Shown here: positions 1-8,780 of the stretch, piece after piece
How the letters are laid out: every line of letters starts with the position of its first letter
How positions within the stretch are numbered: position 1 is the stretch's first letter
From: Alphaproteobacteria bacterium
GTDB taxonomy: Bacteria > Pseudomonadota > Alphaproteobacteria > Acetobacterales > Acetobacteraceae
Reading direction: 5' to 3'
NCBI GenBank assembly: GCA_017307285.1
Contig: JAFKFI010000048.1
Coordinates: forward strand, 1 to 64,000
Length of the DNA stretch: 64,000 nt
Made by a program: the position numbers and the translations under genes
Notes under the pieces: generated by a model
The model's input: only the letters and a program-made list of their open reading frames with translations
Told to the model about the DNA's origin: nothing
Database searches by the model: none

Positions 1-205
1 TTGCGTGCAGGGCGGTGAACCGCGCCAGGGTGTGGGCGAGATAGCCCCGCAGCACCTCGGCCATCGGCGCCAGCCACGCCTCTCCCCAGCCAAACCGCCG
101 CTGCCGCTCCAGGCTGTCGCTCAACCCCCACACGATCGCCCCGATCAGCCCGGCGAAGCGGGCCATCAGGCCGCTTGGGGGTGAGGGGGACACGGTGGGG
201 CTCAT
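1..205 (-). CDS. Hypothetical protein, partial (runs off left edge)
   Basis: The gene starts at the ATG at 205-203 on the minus strand and runs off the left edge; 68 codons are visible without a stop. An N-terminal Ser/Pro-rich stretch is followed by a moderately hydrophobic segment (about residues 13-28, GLMARFAGLIGAIVWG) and then a Trp/Arg-rich amphipathic region. A second ATG at residue 14 could be the true start. I do not recognise the family and assign no function. It is separated from the next gene by 116 bp in which I see no clear signal. Confidence 0.5.
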   Translation of the reverse strand, partial: MSPTVSPSPPSGLMARFAGLIGAIVWGLSDSLERQRRFGWGEAWLAPMAEVLRGYLAHTLARFTALHA

Positions 206-321
206 GACCGGGAGATCATGCAGTTAGTTAGTGTTCGCGTCAATCGAATTTGCTGCCTTCGGATGTCGTCAGGTTGGCGACCCCGGTCTAGGGACCGCAG
301 CGCCGCCCAAATCGCCCGGCG

Positions 322-2124
322 TTATCGGCGACCGGCCAGCCTCGTGAAGCCATCCGCGCTCCAGTCCTCGCTGCCCACACCGTGATGCACGAAGAACAGG
401 CCGTCGGGATCGTATTGCCGCTTCACCGCGAGCAGCCTCGGGTAGTTGGACCCCCAGAAGGAGCGCTGCCAGTTCGGCTCGAAGTAGTTGCTTTCGGAGA
501 CATAGGAGCCCGGCTCGGCCACCAGCTTGCGCAATTCGCCCGTCGCCGCATCGATGCTGGCGGCATGTTGCCGCGCGAGCGCGAGATCGGGCTCATGGCC
601 GGGAACACCGGGACGCGCCGGTGGTCCGCCGGTTGCGACGATCGCCAGCGCGAAGGCGTCCAGCACCGCCGGGTTCATGGCGGTGTCCCGCGCCGCCGCC
701 ACGGCCTCGGCGGGCGCGCCGGCCAGTCCCTTGTTGCAATGCCAGGCCACCCACCAATGCCGGGTCGCCGCGAACAACGTGTCCGCGAGCAACTCCCGAC
801 GGTCCTTCCGCAACAGCGAGGCGGGCAGCCAGGTGGATTGGTAGGCATGGAGGAAAACCCCCGTCTCCCCGAGATTGCCTGCCCAGAACACGTTGTCCGC
901 CGGCGCCCCCGGCCGATCGTCGCTCAGCACGACGCCTTGTGCTCGCTTGAGCAGAGCGGGGTTCCAGAAATTGCGGGCAGGCAAGCTCACGATCCTCGGC
1001 GCCGTCGTCACCCGGAAATCCTGCGGCGAGCCCGCGATCCAATCCAGGAACGGCCGCCAGACCGCCTCGGCCTGCGGCTTGTCCAACCCCTGAAACACCA
1101 TCGCGATCGTGACGCTGTTGTCGGGCTGGAACCTGATCTGCTCGCCCCAATGCGGGTTGAACAGGCTCTCGGCATAGAACGCGACCATGCGGCCGATCAG
1201 CCGGCGGAAGGCGGCATCGGAGGTCGCCTGGATCGTGGCGTTCACCCCGCCGAAGAATTCCGGCAGCTCCCGCGTGCGCAGCGTCAGCCGGGTAACGACG
1301 CCGAGGCTGCTCCCGCCGCCTCCCTTGAGCCCCCAGAACAGCTCGGGCTCGTTGCACGCATTCGCGGTTCGCGTCACGCCGTCGGCGGTGACGATCTCGG
1401 CCTCCAGCAGGCCAGCTGCAGCCATGCCATAGTTCTTCGAGAAACTACCGAACCCGCCGCTCTGGATCAGCCCGGCGACGCCCACCGTCATGCAGCCGCC
1501 GCCTTGCACATAGCGGCCCGCGTCGGTCGTCACCGCGTTATAGGCGTGTATCCAGATCGTGCCGGCCCCCAGCGTGACGGCGGGCTGCGGCGCCTGCTTC
1601 CCCTCGCAACCTCGGCCGACGAACCCGTCGTGCAGGGCGATCTCGTTGATCGCCCGCGTCCAGATCAGCAGGGAGTCGGCCGCGTTGGAGGTTCCCTGGT
1701 AGCTATGGCCGCCGCCCTTGACCACCAGCCGCAGCTTGTTTTCCCGCGCGAAGTTGACGGCGGCGGCGACGTCCTCGGTCGTGTGCGCCGCGACCGCGTA
1801 GGCGCTCGGCTCGGAGACCCACGCATCGGCCCAGCCGGTGGTCTGGGTCAGCGCCGGGTTGTCGCCGATGAAATACGGGTTCTTCAGCTCCTTGAACAAC
1901 GCGTCGCACGCGGCACCGCGCGGCGCATCGATGCACGCCTCGAAGGGCGATCGCAGCTCAACGAGTCGCCCGCCGACATCGCGCTTCAACTGCTCCCATC
2001 GTGCCGGCGCGGGCCAGCCTGGGTCGGTGGGGCGAACGCGGCGTAGGGGTGCCGCCGCGCGCGTCGGGGGGATCGGCAGGAGCGGAAGCGTGCCGGCGAG
2101 CGCGAGCAAATGTCTCCTGCGCAT
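322..2124 (-). CDS. Exported FAD-linked oxidase, BBE (berberine bridge enzyme) type
   Basis: A 600-residue flavoprotein of the PCMH/VAO superfamily. The N-terminus (residues 1-25) carries RRHLL followed by a hydrophobic stretch and an Ala-rich cleavage region, consistent with a Tat signal. The FAD domain has GGGHSYQG (His140) and GGGCMTVGVAG (Cys211), the two residues that in BBE-like oxidases bind the 8alpha and 6 positions of FAD covalently, so bicovalent flavinylation is plausible. The C-terminal BBE motif (SNYFEPNW ... YDPDGLFF) is present at about 555-590. It probably oxidises an alcohol, sugar or aromatic side chain in the periplasm; the substrate cannot be read from sequence. It is the last gene of a minus-strand operon, 18 bp after the MsrQ-like haem protein. 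Confidence 0.85.
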   Translation of the reverse strand: MRRRHLLALAGTLPLLPIPPTRAAAPLRRVRPTDPGWPAPARWEQLKRDVGGRLVELRSPFEACIDAPRGAACDALFKELKNPYFIGDNPALTQTTGWADAWVSEPSAYAVAAHTTEDVAAAVNFARENKLRLVVKGGGHSYQGTSNAADSLLIWTRAINEIALHDGFVGRGCEGKQAPQPAVTLGAGTIWIHAYNAVTTDAGRYVQGGGCMTVGVAGLIQSGGFGSFSKNYGMAAAGLLEAEIVTADGVTRTANACNEPELFWGLKGGGGSSLGVVTRLTLRTRELPEFFGGVNATIQATSDAAFRRLIGRMVAFYAESLFNPHWGEQIRFQPDNSVTIAMVFQGLDKPQAEAVWRPFLDWIAGSPQDFRVTTAPRIVSLPARNFWNPALLKRAQGVVLSDDRPGAPADNVFWAGNLGETGVFLHAYQSTWLPASLLRKDRRELLADTLFAATRHWWVAWHCNKGLAGAPAEAVAAARDTAMNPAVLDAFALAIVATGGPPARPGVPGHEPDLALARQHAASIDAATGELRKLVAEPGSYVSESNYFEPNWQRSFWGSNYPRLLAVKRQYDPDGLFFVHHGVGSEDWSADGFTRLAGRR

Positions 2125-2142
2125 TCGGTCCAGCCTCCCCCG

Positions 2143-3006
2143 TCAGGCCGGGCGAACCACGCTCCGACGATGGTTGCGCGCGGTCGCGACGGCTGCGATG
2201 CAAACTGCCACGATCAGCACCCAGACGGCCGGGCGCAGGCCGTCCTCGAAATCGAGATTGGCGGCGAGCACCCGCTCGGCCGGTATGCGCGTGGCGACCG
2301 CGTACCAGGTGTACTCGATCCCCGCCGTGGCGGCCGACGCCAGCGCCGCCAGCGGCAGCAGGGCCAGTGGCGAGCGTTGCCGCTCCACCGGCAGCAGCCG
2401 CCACAGCATCAGCCAGACGAAGCAGCCCGCCATCACCATCGCCTCGCTGACATCGATCTTGGACTGCAAGGTGGCGTGGAACACCGCCAGTACGCCGATC
2501 GGGTAGGCCAGCCAGTGCAGCCGCTTCCAGTTCTTCCCCATGCGCCGCACCGAGGCGTCGGTCGAGGTGATCCCGAGCGCCGCAAGCCCGACCAGGGCGG
2601 TGAAGCCGATCGTGAGATAGAAGCGGTGAATGATCTCGGACGCGACGTGCAGCATGTGGCCGTTCTGGTCGATCACGTAGAGCGACAGATGGGTCAGCCC
2701 GTAGGCCAGGGCACCCACGCCGAGCATCCGCCGTACCACCGGCAAGCCCGGCCAGTCGAACACCGCCCGCGCCGGCGTCACGGCGAGCGCGATCAGCAGC
2801 AGGCGGATGGTCCACAGACCGGTGCCGTGGATCACCGCGTTGAGCGGGCGGGCGCCGAGCATTCCCAGCGCGAACTGCCCCGCCAGCACGATGCCGGGGG
2901 CGAACAGCGCGAGGAACACGGCGAGCTTGAACGGCGCGAGCCGGCCGGCGCGATCGCGCCAGGGCAGCTTCGCCGGTCGGCGGCGAGGTGCGGGAGGCCG
3001 GGTCAT
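2143..3006 (-). CDS. MsrQ-like haem-b membrane protein (ferric reductase-like transmembrane domain)
   Basis: A 287-residue membrane protein with about six to seven hydrophobic segments, and the ferric-reductase-like arrangement of MsrQ/YedZ: His106 (in LTHLSLY), His164 (KRLHWLAYP) and His177 (AVFHATL) are candidate haem ligands, and ITSTDASVRRMGKNW matches the conserved MsrQ loop. MsrQ normally passes quinol electrons to the periplasmic molybdoenzyme MsrP, which repairs methionine sulfoxide. No msrP is present here; the neighbour is instead an exported flavoprotein. The ATG overlaps the stop of the upstream exported protein by 4 bp, so the two are translationally coupled. Family assignment is good; the MsrP partnership is unproven and I leave the symbol blank. 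Confidence 0.75.
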   Translation of the reverse strand: MTRPPAPRRRPAKLPWRDRAGRLAPFKLAVFLALFAPGIVLAGQFALGMLGARPLNAVIHGTGLWTIRLLLIALAVTPARAVFDWPGLPVVRRMLGVGALAYGLTHLSLYVIDQNGHMLHVASEIIHRFYLTIGFTALVGLAALGITSTDASVRRMGKNWKRLHWLAYPIGVLAVFHATLQSKIDVSEAMVMAGCFVWLMLWRLLPVERQRSPLALLPLAALASAATAGIEYTWYAVATRIPAERVLAANLDFEDGLRPAVWVLIVAVCIAAVATARNHRRSVVRPA

Positions 3007-3569
3007 CGGGGTTGCGTCATTCGGGTGTAGCCCTGCGGGAGCTGGAACAGCGCGGGATCCTGCGGCCGGTATTCCACCCGCGCCGCCTCGGCGAGCACCC
3101 GCCCCTCCACCCGAACGCGCAGCAGCACGCCGTCGGCGGTGACGCAGATCTCGGTCGCGCGACCCTTGGCATCGTGAGTGGTCCAGTTGGTGCAGGCCAT
3201 GCCCCCCACTTCGTCGCCACCGCCCCGAACGTAACCTCCCCCCTGCGATTCCGTGGCCGCGCCTGCCATTCCTGGCAGCGTCGCCGGCGCGGCCATCTCG
3301 ACGAAGGACCGCTCGGGCTCGTGCACGACCTCCATCCGGTGTGCCACGTAGTCGATCAGCACGAAGATGCCGGGGCTCGGCGGGTCCACCCGCATCCGCT
3401 TCGCCGCGGCGGACCAGCGCATCCGCTGCTCCAGCGTCCGGCCGCCCGCGTCCATCCGGTAGGTCACGGCGACGTCCCTGGTCGGGACGAGCACCGGCCC
3501 GTCCGCCGCCCGAACGGCACCGGGCGCCAGCACCAGCCCGGCCAGCGCCAACGCGGCGAGCCGCCTCAT
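3003..3569 (-). CDS. Exported protein of unknown function (DUF4412-like), paralogue of 3566-4174
   Basis: 188 residues beginning MRRLAALALAGLVLAPGAVRA, here cited for its length and Ala cleavage site only (residues 1-21, a standard Sec signal). The mature part is beta-rich with a Cys pair spaced as CTNW ... ICVTADG at about 126 and 142. This matches the tandem upstream gene (CTVW ... VCVTADG), so the two are paralogues that probably carry one disulfide each. The layout resembles DUF4412-type periplasmic proteins, which measure or bind something unknown. I chose the ATG at 3569 because it overlaps the upstream stop by 4 bp (ATGA) and begins the signal peptide; the frame stays open far upstream, antisense to nothing real. 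Confidence 0.7.
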   Translation of the reverse strand: MRRLAALALAGLVLAPGAVRAADGPVLVPTRDVAVTYRMDAGGRTLEQRMRWSAAAKRMRVDPPSPGIFVLIDYVAHRMEVVHEPERSFVEMAAPATLPGMAGAATESQGGGYVRGGGDEVGGMACTNWTTHDAKGRATEICVTADGVLLRVRVEGRVLAEAARVEYRPQDPALFQLPQGYTRMTQPR

Positions 3570-4174
3570 CGCGCCGGTCGCGCGCCGCCGGATGCGGTCG
3601 GCAGGCGGGGAATATTCATCCGGAGATACCCGGCCGGCGGCTGGAACAGGCCGGGAGATTGCGGCCCGTAGGTCACGGACACCGCCTCCACGCTGCCGCG
3701 TCCGTATTGCGGGTCCTGTCCCTGGCCGCGCAGCACGATGCCGTCCGCGGTGACGCAGACCTGGCCCGACCGTCCCTCCGGCGCCTGCACGTCCCACACC
3801 GTGCACGACAGGCCCGCGACCCGCTCGGACCCTTTGCGGGTGAAGTGCATCCGCTCGCTCGGCAGGAAGTCCCGCACCAGCTCGGACTGCGTGGGCGTCT
3901 CGAAATAGACGTGCGGCTGCCGCATCACCACCAGCACGCGGCCGGCGTCGCGATCGACGATGAGATAGCCGGGCAGGCTGGTGGGCTCGACGCGGATCCT
4001 GCCGCCGCTGACATGCACCCGGATCGAGACCGGTTCCTGGTCGCGAGGGCCCTGGGCGCGGTACAGCACCGTCGCCTCGCGCGTCGGGGTCAATGGCGGA
4101 TGTTCGCTCGCCTGCGTCAGCCCCGGCGCGACAGCCGCAAGCAAGGCCAGCGCAGCGCGACGCCAGGCCGTCAC
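3566..4174 (-). CDS. Exported protein of unknown function (DUF4412-like), paralogue of 3003-3569
   Basis: 202 residues if started at the GTG at 4174, which overlaps the aat stop by 4 bp and opens a Sec signal (residues 1-23, ending QAS). The rest is beta-rich and soluble. The paralogue's motifs recur in order: a PTREA/V start to the mature domain, a Y/LIVDRDAGRV strand, CTVW and VCVTADGIVL, then a C-terminal Y-x-P-Q-x-P-x-LFQ-P-x-GY-x-RM. The last motif is also in the downstream copy, so the two descend from one duplication. No catalytic signature is visible. It belongs to the five-gene aat operon. Confidence 0.7.
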   Translation of the reverse strand: MTAWRRAALALLAAVAPGLTQASEHPPLTPTREATVLYRAQGPRDQEPVSIRVHVSGGRIRVEPTSLPGYLIVDRDAGRVLVVMRQPHVYFETPTQSELVRDFLPSERMHFTRKGSERVAGLSCTVWDVQAPEGRSGQVCVTADGIVLRGQGQDPQYGRGSVEAVSVTYGPQSPGLFQPPAGYLRMNIPRLPTASGGARPAR

Positions 4175-4836
4175 GCCTGGCGCCCGGCCAGGGCCCGGAA
4201 CTCCGCGGCCAGCAAGGACGGCGGCGGCGCGGCGATCCAGCGCGCCGGCACGTCGACCGCTGCCGCGAGCAGGGATTTGTAGTCCTCCCGCGCGATCTCC
4301 TCGGTGCCGAACTGCGCCAGGTGGCTGGTGACGAACTGCGTGTCCAGCAGCCGGAACCCGCCGAGCCGCAGCCGCGCCACCAGATGCACCAGCGCCACCT
4401 TCGAGGCGTCCCGCGCGGTGCTGAACATGCTCTCGCCGAAGAACGTGCCGCCGAGCGCCACGCCATAGAGCCCGCCGACGAGGCTTCCTGCCTGCCAGCA
4501 CTCGACCGAATGGGCGTGGCCCATCCGGTGCAGCTCGCCGAACAGCCGCTCGATCTGATGGTTGATCCAGGTATCCTCGCGTCCCGGCGCCGCCGCGGCG
4601 CAGCCCGCGACGGTGGCCGCGAAATCCCGGTCCGCCGTGACCTCGAACAGGCCGGACATCACCGACCGGAACAGCCGGCGCGGCAGGTGGAAGCGGTCGA
4701 GCGGCAGGATGCCGCGCCGCTCAGGATCGAGCCAATAGAGCCGGTCGCCGCGCCGCGTCTCCGCCATCGGGAACAGCCCGTGCCGGTAGGCCCGCAGTAT
4801 CAGCTCCGGCGTGATCTCCACGATGCGCCGCGACAT
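4171..4836 (-). CDS. aat: Leucyl/phenylalanyl-tRNA--protein transferase
   Basis: Transfers Leu or Phe from its tRNA to N-terminal Arg/Lys of proteins, creating an N-degron for ClpS/ClpAP. Diagnostic motifs are FPMAE near the N-terminus, YWLDPERRGILPL, TWIN, GHAHSVECW, GGLYGVALGGTFFGESMFS and LLDTQF. The frame is open to an ATG at 4956, but I use the ATG at 4836 (MSRRIVEITPELILRAYRHG), which gives 221 residues, the family's usual size; the upstream 40 codons look like non-coding Pro/Gly-rich translation. It heads a minus-strand operon with exported proteins, which have no obvious link to the N-end rule. Confidence 0.95.
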   Translation of the reverse strand: MSRRIVEITPELILRAYRHGLFPMAETRRGDRLYWLDPERRGILPLDRFHLPRRLFRSVMSGLFEVTADRDFAATVAGCAAAAPGREDTWINHQIERLFGELHRMGHAHSVECWQAGSLVGGLYGVALGGTFFGESMFSTARDASKVALVHLVARLRLGGFRLLDTQFVTSHLAQFGTEEIAREDYKSLLAAAVDVPARWIAAPPPSLLAAEFRALAGRQA

Positions 4837-5148
4837 GGCCCCATTCTGCCCTTGCCCGGCAAGCGGCGGAAGGGCCGCGTTCGGCCGCGCCTGCCCGCTG
4901 GACTTACCGCCCGGGGCGGGGGGGACGTTCATGAGCGCCACCGGGACTTCGATCACGCTATGTTACAATAACGCGATACGCCTGGCCGACGTGACCACGT
5001 TAAGATTTGTTCACCGACCCGAAATGTTGGGCTCCGGCTACTTGAACGGGTCACTGCGGCGGCCGGCTGCGTGAGCGTGCTCGATCGCCGCGAATGACCG
5101 ACGAACGCCAGACGATCAACCAAGAACAACCGGTCCGGAGGGGGCGAC
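4837..5148. other. Intergenic region between divergent aat and PEP-CTERM gene
   Basis: 312 bp without a supported gene. It should hold the promoters of both divergent units. A purine-rich ribosome-binding site (GGAGGGGG) lies just before the ATG at 5149. The middle (about 4955-5010) is locally AT-richer than its surroundings. I see no tRNA, palindromic repeat or convincing promoter hexamers. Confidence 0.5.
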
Positions 5149-6381
5149 ATGCGGCATCTGCGTTCGGCTGCGCTCGTGGGCGTGATTGGCGCGACGGCGG
5201 CGATCAGTCCGGCGGTCGCGGGTCCGTTCACCCCGTTGACGCTGCTCACGACCATCGCAATCCCCAGCGCCGGCGACACGATCAACCCCAACCCGGGTGG
5301 GGCGTTCACGGCCTTCGACATCAGCTTCTTCGATCCCGCGACGCGACGCGACTATGTGGCCGATCGGTCGAACGCGGCCGTGGACGTGTTCGCCGGCAAC
5401 ATGTTCCTCGGGCGAGTGCCCGGCTTCGCGGGTCAGCAGAAACACACCTCGACCTCTGGCCCCGACGGCGTGCTGACGGTCAGCAACCCCACGCAGCACA
5501 CGCTCTTCGCGGGCGACGCGGGAAGCCTGCTGCGGACCTACAACATAACCGGCACCGCGCTGCCGCCGCCGACCCAGTTCCCGCCGATCAACACCGGCGG
5601 GACGTTTCGCGTCGACGAGATGGCGTATTCGCCCTCCGCCAATCTGGTGCTCGTCGCCAACAACGCGGACACTCCCGCGTTCGGCACGCTGGTCAACGCC
5701 AGCACCGGCGCGATTGTGCACGGCCATATCGTCGTTCCCGGCGCGGTCGGGCTCGAGCAGTCGGTATGGAATCCCAACACCGGCTCGTTTTTCATATCCG
5801 TTCCGCAATTGGGTGCCGCCGGCAATCCTGGCGGGGTCGCGGAAATCAAAACTGACGGGACGATCGGAAAGATCATCAACTTCGCGAATCTCGGGATCGC
5901 CTCGTGCTCGCCGACGGGCCTCGTCCTCGGCAAGAGCGGCAATCTCATGGTTGGCTGCGGCAACAAAGGCACCCAGACCGTCGTGCTCGACCCGTCCGGT
6001 ACGGGTTCGATCGTCAAAACGCTCACACAGATCAGCGGATCTGACGAGCTCTGGTACGACCCCAAGACGAACGACTACTACGTCACCGGCGTGAACAGCT
6101 CGGGCGGCCGGGTGTTCGACATCGTCAACGACATGACCTTGAGCATCCTGCAGTCGGTATCGCTGCCGGACGTCAACGCACACTCGATCGCGGTCGATCC
6201 GGGCAACGGGTTCGTCTACGTGCCGCTGGAGGGCAGCACTTCTGCGGGTGTCAATCCGTTGTGCCCGCTCGGCTGCGTCGCGGTATACGGCGTCCCCGAA
6301 CCGGGCAGCCTGCCGCTTCTGCTTGCCGGATTGACCGCGCTCGTTGGCCTCGAGCTGCGCCGTCGCGCTCGTTCCGAATAG
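5149..6381 (+). CDS. PEP-CTERM sorting-domain protein with a YncE/SMP-30-like beta-propeller
   Basis: 410 residues. A Sec signal (1-24) is followed by a long region of beta-propeller character: repeated blades with motifs such as DPATRRDYVADRSNAAVDVF, LVLVANNADTP and HSIAVDPGNGFVYVPL, rich in G/D/N turns. The C-terminus is a textbook PEP-CTERM anchor: VPEPG, a hydrophobic helix and RRRAR. Such proteins are exported, recognised by an exosortase (EpsH family) and usually delivered to the envelope or exopolysaccharide. Exosortase is not in the window. Strong RBS upstream; a hairpin terminator follows at 6402. The ligand of the propeller is unknown. Confidence 0.85.
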   Translation: MRHLRSAALVGVIGATAAISPAVAGPFTPLTLLTTIAIPSAGDTINPNPGGAFTAFDISFFDPATRRDYVADRSNAAVDVFAGNMFLGRVPGFAGQQKHTSTSGPDGVLTVSNPTQHTLFAGDAGSLLRTYNITGTALPPPTQFPPINTGGTFRVDEMAYSPSANLVLVANNADTPAFGTLVNASTGAIVHGHIVVPGAVGLEQSVWNPNTGSFFISVPQLGAAGNPGGVAEIKTDGTIGKIINFANLGIASCSPTGLVLGKSGNLMVGCGNKGTQTVVLDPSGTGSIVKTLTQISGSDELWYDPKTNDYYVTGVNSSGGRVFDIVNDMTLSILQSVSLPDVNAHSIAVDPGNGFVYVPLEGSTSAGVNPLCPLGCVAVYGVPEPGSLPLLLAGLTALVGLELRRRARSE

Positions 6382-6401
6382 TGCAACTTCAGAAGTTTGC
6401 A

Positions 6402-6433
6402 GTAAGGCGCTGAGAGAAACCTCGGCGCCTTAC
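6402..6433 (+). terminator. Probable intrinsic terminator after the PEP-CTERM gene
   Basis: A perfect 9-bp inverted repeat (GTAAGGCGC / GCGCCTTAC at 6402-6410 and 6425-6433) can extend by a T-G wobble and GAG/CTC to a 13-bp stem with a 6-nt loop. It is followed only by a short TTT, so termination efficiency is uncertain. Confidence 0.65.
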
Positions 6434-6654
6434 TTTGGCGTCGTCCGACCGGCCAGCAGATTTCTGCTAACGCACGTCGAATCGTTGTCGACACTTCATT
6501 CTGTCGAGCGTAATGTCGTTCCGTAAAACGATGTTATACGGGCGTGCAACGAGCCTGATCCCCGATCTGAAAGCGCGACGAACTGCACCCTTCCGCTCGC
6601 AGTGCGAGTGTCTCTGTCCCCGCCAGCGGCGAGCGGCACATGAGGAGGCCTCGG

Positions 6655-6951
6655 ATGAAATATGCTTTGCTGCTTCTGGCGCTTTGCGCCGCAGCTTGCA
6701 CCGCGCCCACCCAGGGCGCGCTGAATTCGGCGACGGCGGCCTGCAGTGTCGGTGACAGGAACGCCTGCGCGCAACTGCCGATGCTCAACGCGCAAGTGCA
6801 GTCGGAAAACCAGCAGAACGAGGTCGCCACGGGGCTTGCCGCTGGTGTGGGTGGGCTGGTCGGCGGTGCAGTCCTCGGCGGGGCGCTCGCTGGCCCGCAT
6901 TATTACGGCTATCCGTACGGTTACTATCACCGTTGCTGGAATTGCTGGTAA
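6655..6951 (+). CDS. Small lipoprotein with glycine-zipper-like segment
   Basis: 98 residues starting at ATG 6655, preceded by a strong AGGAGG at 6642. The signal (MKYALLLLALCAAAC) ends in a lipobox-like AAAC, so Cys15 is the likely lipidation site. The C-terminal half is Gly-rich (GLAAGVGGLVGGAVLGGALAG, split here as a zipper at about 62-82) followed by an aromatic tail rich in Tyr and Gly ending in CWNCW. Glycine-zipper segments often insert in or pack against the outer membrane. Two further Cys pairs (about 29/40 and in the tail) may form disulfides. Function unknown. It stands alone, convergent with accC. Confidence 0.7.
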   Translation: MKYALLLLALCAAACTAPTQGALNSATAACSVGDRNACAQLPMLNAQVQSENQQNEVATGLAAGVGGLVGGAVLGGALAGPHYYGYPYGYYHRCWNCW

Positions 6952-6961
6952 TCAGCTCCAC

Positions 6962-8314
6962 TCAACCCGTTCGATCGGCGTCGCTCACGAACCGTTCGAG
7001 CCAGTGGATGGTGTACTCGCCAGCCTGAAACGCCGGATCGTCGACGATGCGCCGATGCAGCGGGATCGTCGTGGAGACGCCGACGATGGCGAACTCGTCG
7101 AGCGCGCGCCGCAGCCGCGCAATCGCCCCGGCGCGCGTCGGCGCATGCACGACGAGCTTGGCGATCAGGCTGTCGTAATAGGGCGGCACCTGGTAGCCGG
7201 CGTACAGCGCTGAATCCACCCGCACCCCGAGCCCGCCCGGCGCATGAAACGCCGTGACCAAGCCGGGAGAGGGCGCGAAGCTCTCGGGGTCCTCGGCGTT
7301 GATCCGGCACTCGATCGCGTGGCCGCTGAACAAGATGTCCGTCTGCGCATAACCGAGCGGCGCGCCATCGGCGATGCGGATCTGCTCGCGCACGAGATCG
7401 ATGCCGCACACCATCTCCGTCACCGGATGCTCGACCTGCAAGCGCGTGTTCATCTCGATGAACGCGAACTGCCCATCCTGGAACAGGAACTCGAGCGTCC
7501 CCGCATTGCGGTAGCCGAGGCGGCGCAGCGCCGAGGTCACGGTGCCGCCAAGCTGGTCGCGCATTACCGGAGTCAGCACTGGCGAGCCCGCCTCCTCCAG
7601 CAGCTTCTGGTGCCGCCGCTGCAGGCTGCAATCCCGCTCGCCGAGATGCACGACATTGCCATGCGCGTCGGCCAGCACCTGCAGCTCGATATGGCGCGGA
7701 CGATCGAGATACTTCTCGACGTACACAGCGTCGTTACCGAAGCCGGCGCGGGCCTCGGCGCGGGCGACGCGGAACGCCTCCTCGAGCCCGTCCGCGTCCC
7801 GCGCCACCTTCATGCCGCGCCCGCCGCCGCCCGCCGCTGCCTTGATGAGCACCGGATAGCCAATCCGCTCGGCCACCTCGGCGGCGGCCGCAAGGTCCGG
7901 CACCGCGCCGGTCGAGCCCGGCACCAGCGGCACCCCGAGCGCGGCCATCGCCTCCTTGGCGGCGATCTTGTCGCCCATCATGCGAATATGCGCGGGCGAG
8001 GGGCCGATGAAGGTGAGGCCGTGCGCCTCCACCATCTCGGCGAAATCGGCGTTCTCGCTGAGAAACCCGTAGCCCGGATGGATCGCGTCCGCCCCGGTGA
8101 TGCTGGCGGCGGAGAGGATCGCGTGGCTGTTGAGATAGCTGCCGCGCGCCGCGGGCGGGCCGATGCACACGCTCTCGTCCGCGAGCCGCACATGCATCGC
8201 CTCGGCATCCGCCGTCGAGTGCACGGCGACAGTGGCGATGCCGAGCTCGCGGCAGGCGCGCTGCACCCGAAGCGCGATTTCGCCCCGATTGGCGATCAGG
8301 ATCTTCTGGAACAA
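6962..8314 (-). CDS. accC: Biotin carboxylase subunit of acetyl-CoA carboxylase
   Basis: 450 residues, the usual AccC length. It carboxylates biotin on AccB with ATP and bicarbonate, the first step of malonyl-CoA formation. Visible motifs: FQKILIANRGEIALR at the N-terminus, the ATP-grasp glycine loop AAAGGGGRGMKV, the ATP/Mg site motif EMNTRLQVEHPVTE and GHAIECRINAEDP. It lies 4 bp after accB in the conserved aroQ-accB-accC operon. Confidence 0.97.
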   Translation of the reverse strand: MFQKILIANRGEIALRVQRACRELGIATVAVHSTADAEAMHVRLADESVCIGPPAARGSYLNSHAILSAASITGADAIHPGYGFLSENADFAEMVEAHGLTFIGPSPAHIRMMGDKIAAKEAMAALGVPLVPGSTGAVPDLAAAAEVAERIGYPVLIKAAAGGGGRGMKVARDADGLEEAFRVARAEARAGFGNDAVYVEKYLDRPRHIELQVLADAHGNVVHLGERDCSLQRRHQKLLEEAGSPVLTPVMRDQLGGTVTSALRRLGYRNAGTLEFLFQDGQFAFIEMNTRLQVEHPVTEMVCGIDLVREQIRIADGAPLGYAQTDILFSGHAIECRINAEDPESFAPSPGLVTAFHAPGGLGVRVDSALYAGYQVPPYYDSLIAKLVVHAPTRAGAIARLRRALDEFAIVGVSTTIPLHRRIVDDPAFQAGEYTIHWLERFVSDADRTG

Positions 8315-8318
8315 CAGG

Positions 8319-8780
8319 CTATTCCAAAACCATCAGCACCTCGCCGTATTCCACCGGCCCGCCGGAGACGACGAGGATCTGCGCCACGACGCCGGATTTC
8401 GGCGCCTTGATCTGATTGAACGTCTTCATCGCCTCGATCAGCATCAAGGTCTGGCCCGCCTCGACGGTCTGGCCGATCGTGACATAGGGCGGCGTGCCCG
8501 GCTCGGGCGACAGATAGGCGACGCCGACCATCGGGCTCAGCACCGCGCCGGGATGCTGGCTCAGATCGGTGATCGCCGGCACGGTCTGCACCGGCCCGCC
8601 GGAAGCCGCGACGGGCGCCAACTCCGCCGGCGCCGTCGCGTACGCCGCCACCGGCGCGGGCGCGCGAGCCACGCGGATGCGGCTCTCCTTCTCGGCGATC
8701 TCGATTTCGGTGAGGCCGGTCTCGGTCAGGATGGCGGCGAGCGTCCTGATCGCCTCGGCGTCGAAGGGAACACGGGTCAT
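8319..8780 (-). CDS. accB: Biotin carboxyl carrier protein of acetyl-CoA carboxylase
   Basis: 153 residues from ATG 8780. The N-terminal helix region (residues 1-40) is joined by an Ala/Pro-rich linker to a biotinyl domain. The biotin acceptor is Lys119 in EAMKT, and the thumb region ([10 protein letters not shown]) typical of AccB is present. The start overlaps the aroQ stop by 4 bp (ATGA). A longer open frame upstream (to 9569) is antisense or out-of-frame with aroQ and not real. Confidence 0.96.
   Translation of the reverse strand: MTRVPFDAEAIRTLAAILTETGLTEIEIAEKESRIRVARAPAPVAAYATAPAELAPVAASGGPVQTVPAITDLSQHPGAVLSPMVGVAYLSPEPGTPPYVTIGQTVEAGQTLMLIEAMKTFNQIKAPKSGVVAQILVVSGGPVEYGEVLMVLE

Noticed and set aside
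382-2046. A 554-codon open frame on the plus strand
   Set aside because: Antisense to the BBE oxidase with its complete FAD motifs; Arg-rich composition without domains.
4837-4956. Longer N-terminus of aat (start at 4956)
   Set aside because: Adds 40 Pro/Gly-rich residues not found in the family; the ATG at 4836 gives the standard length.
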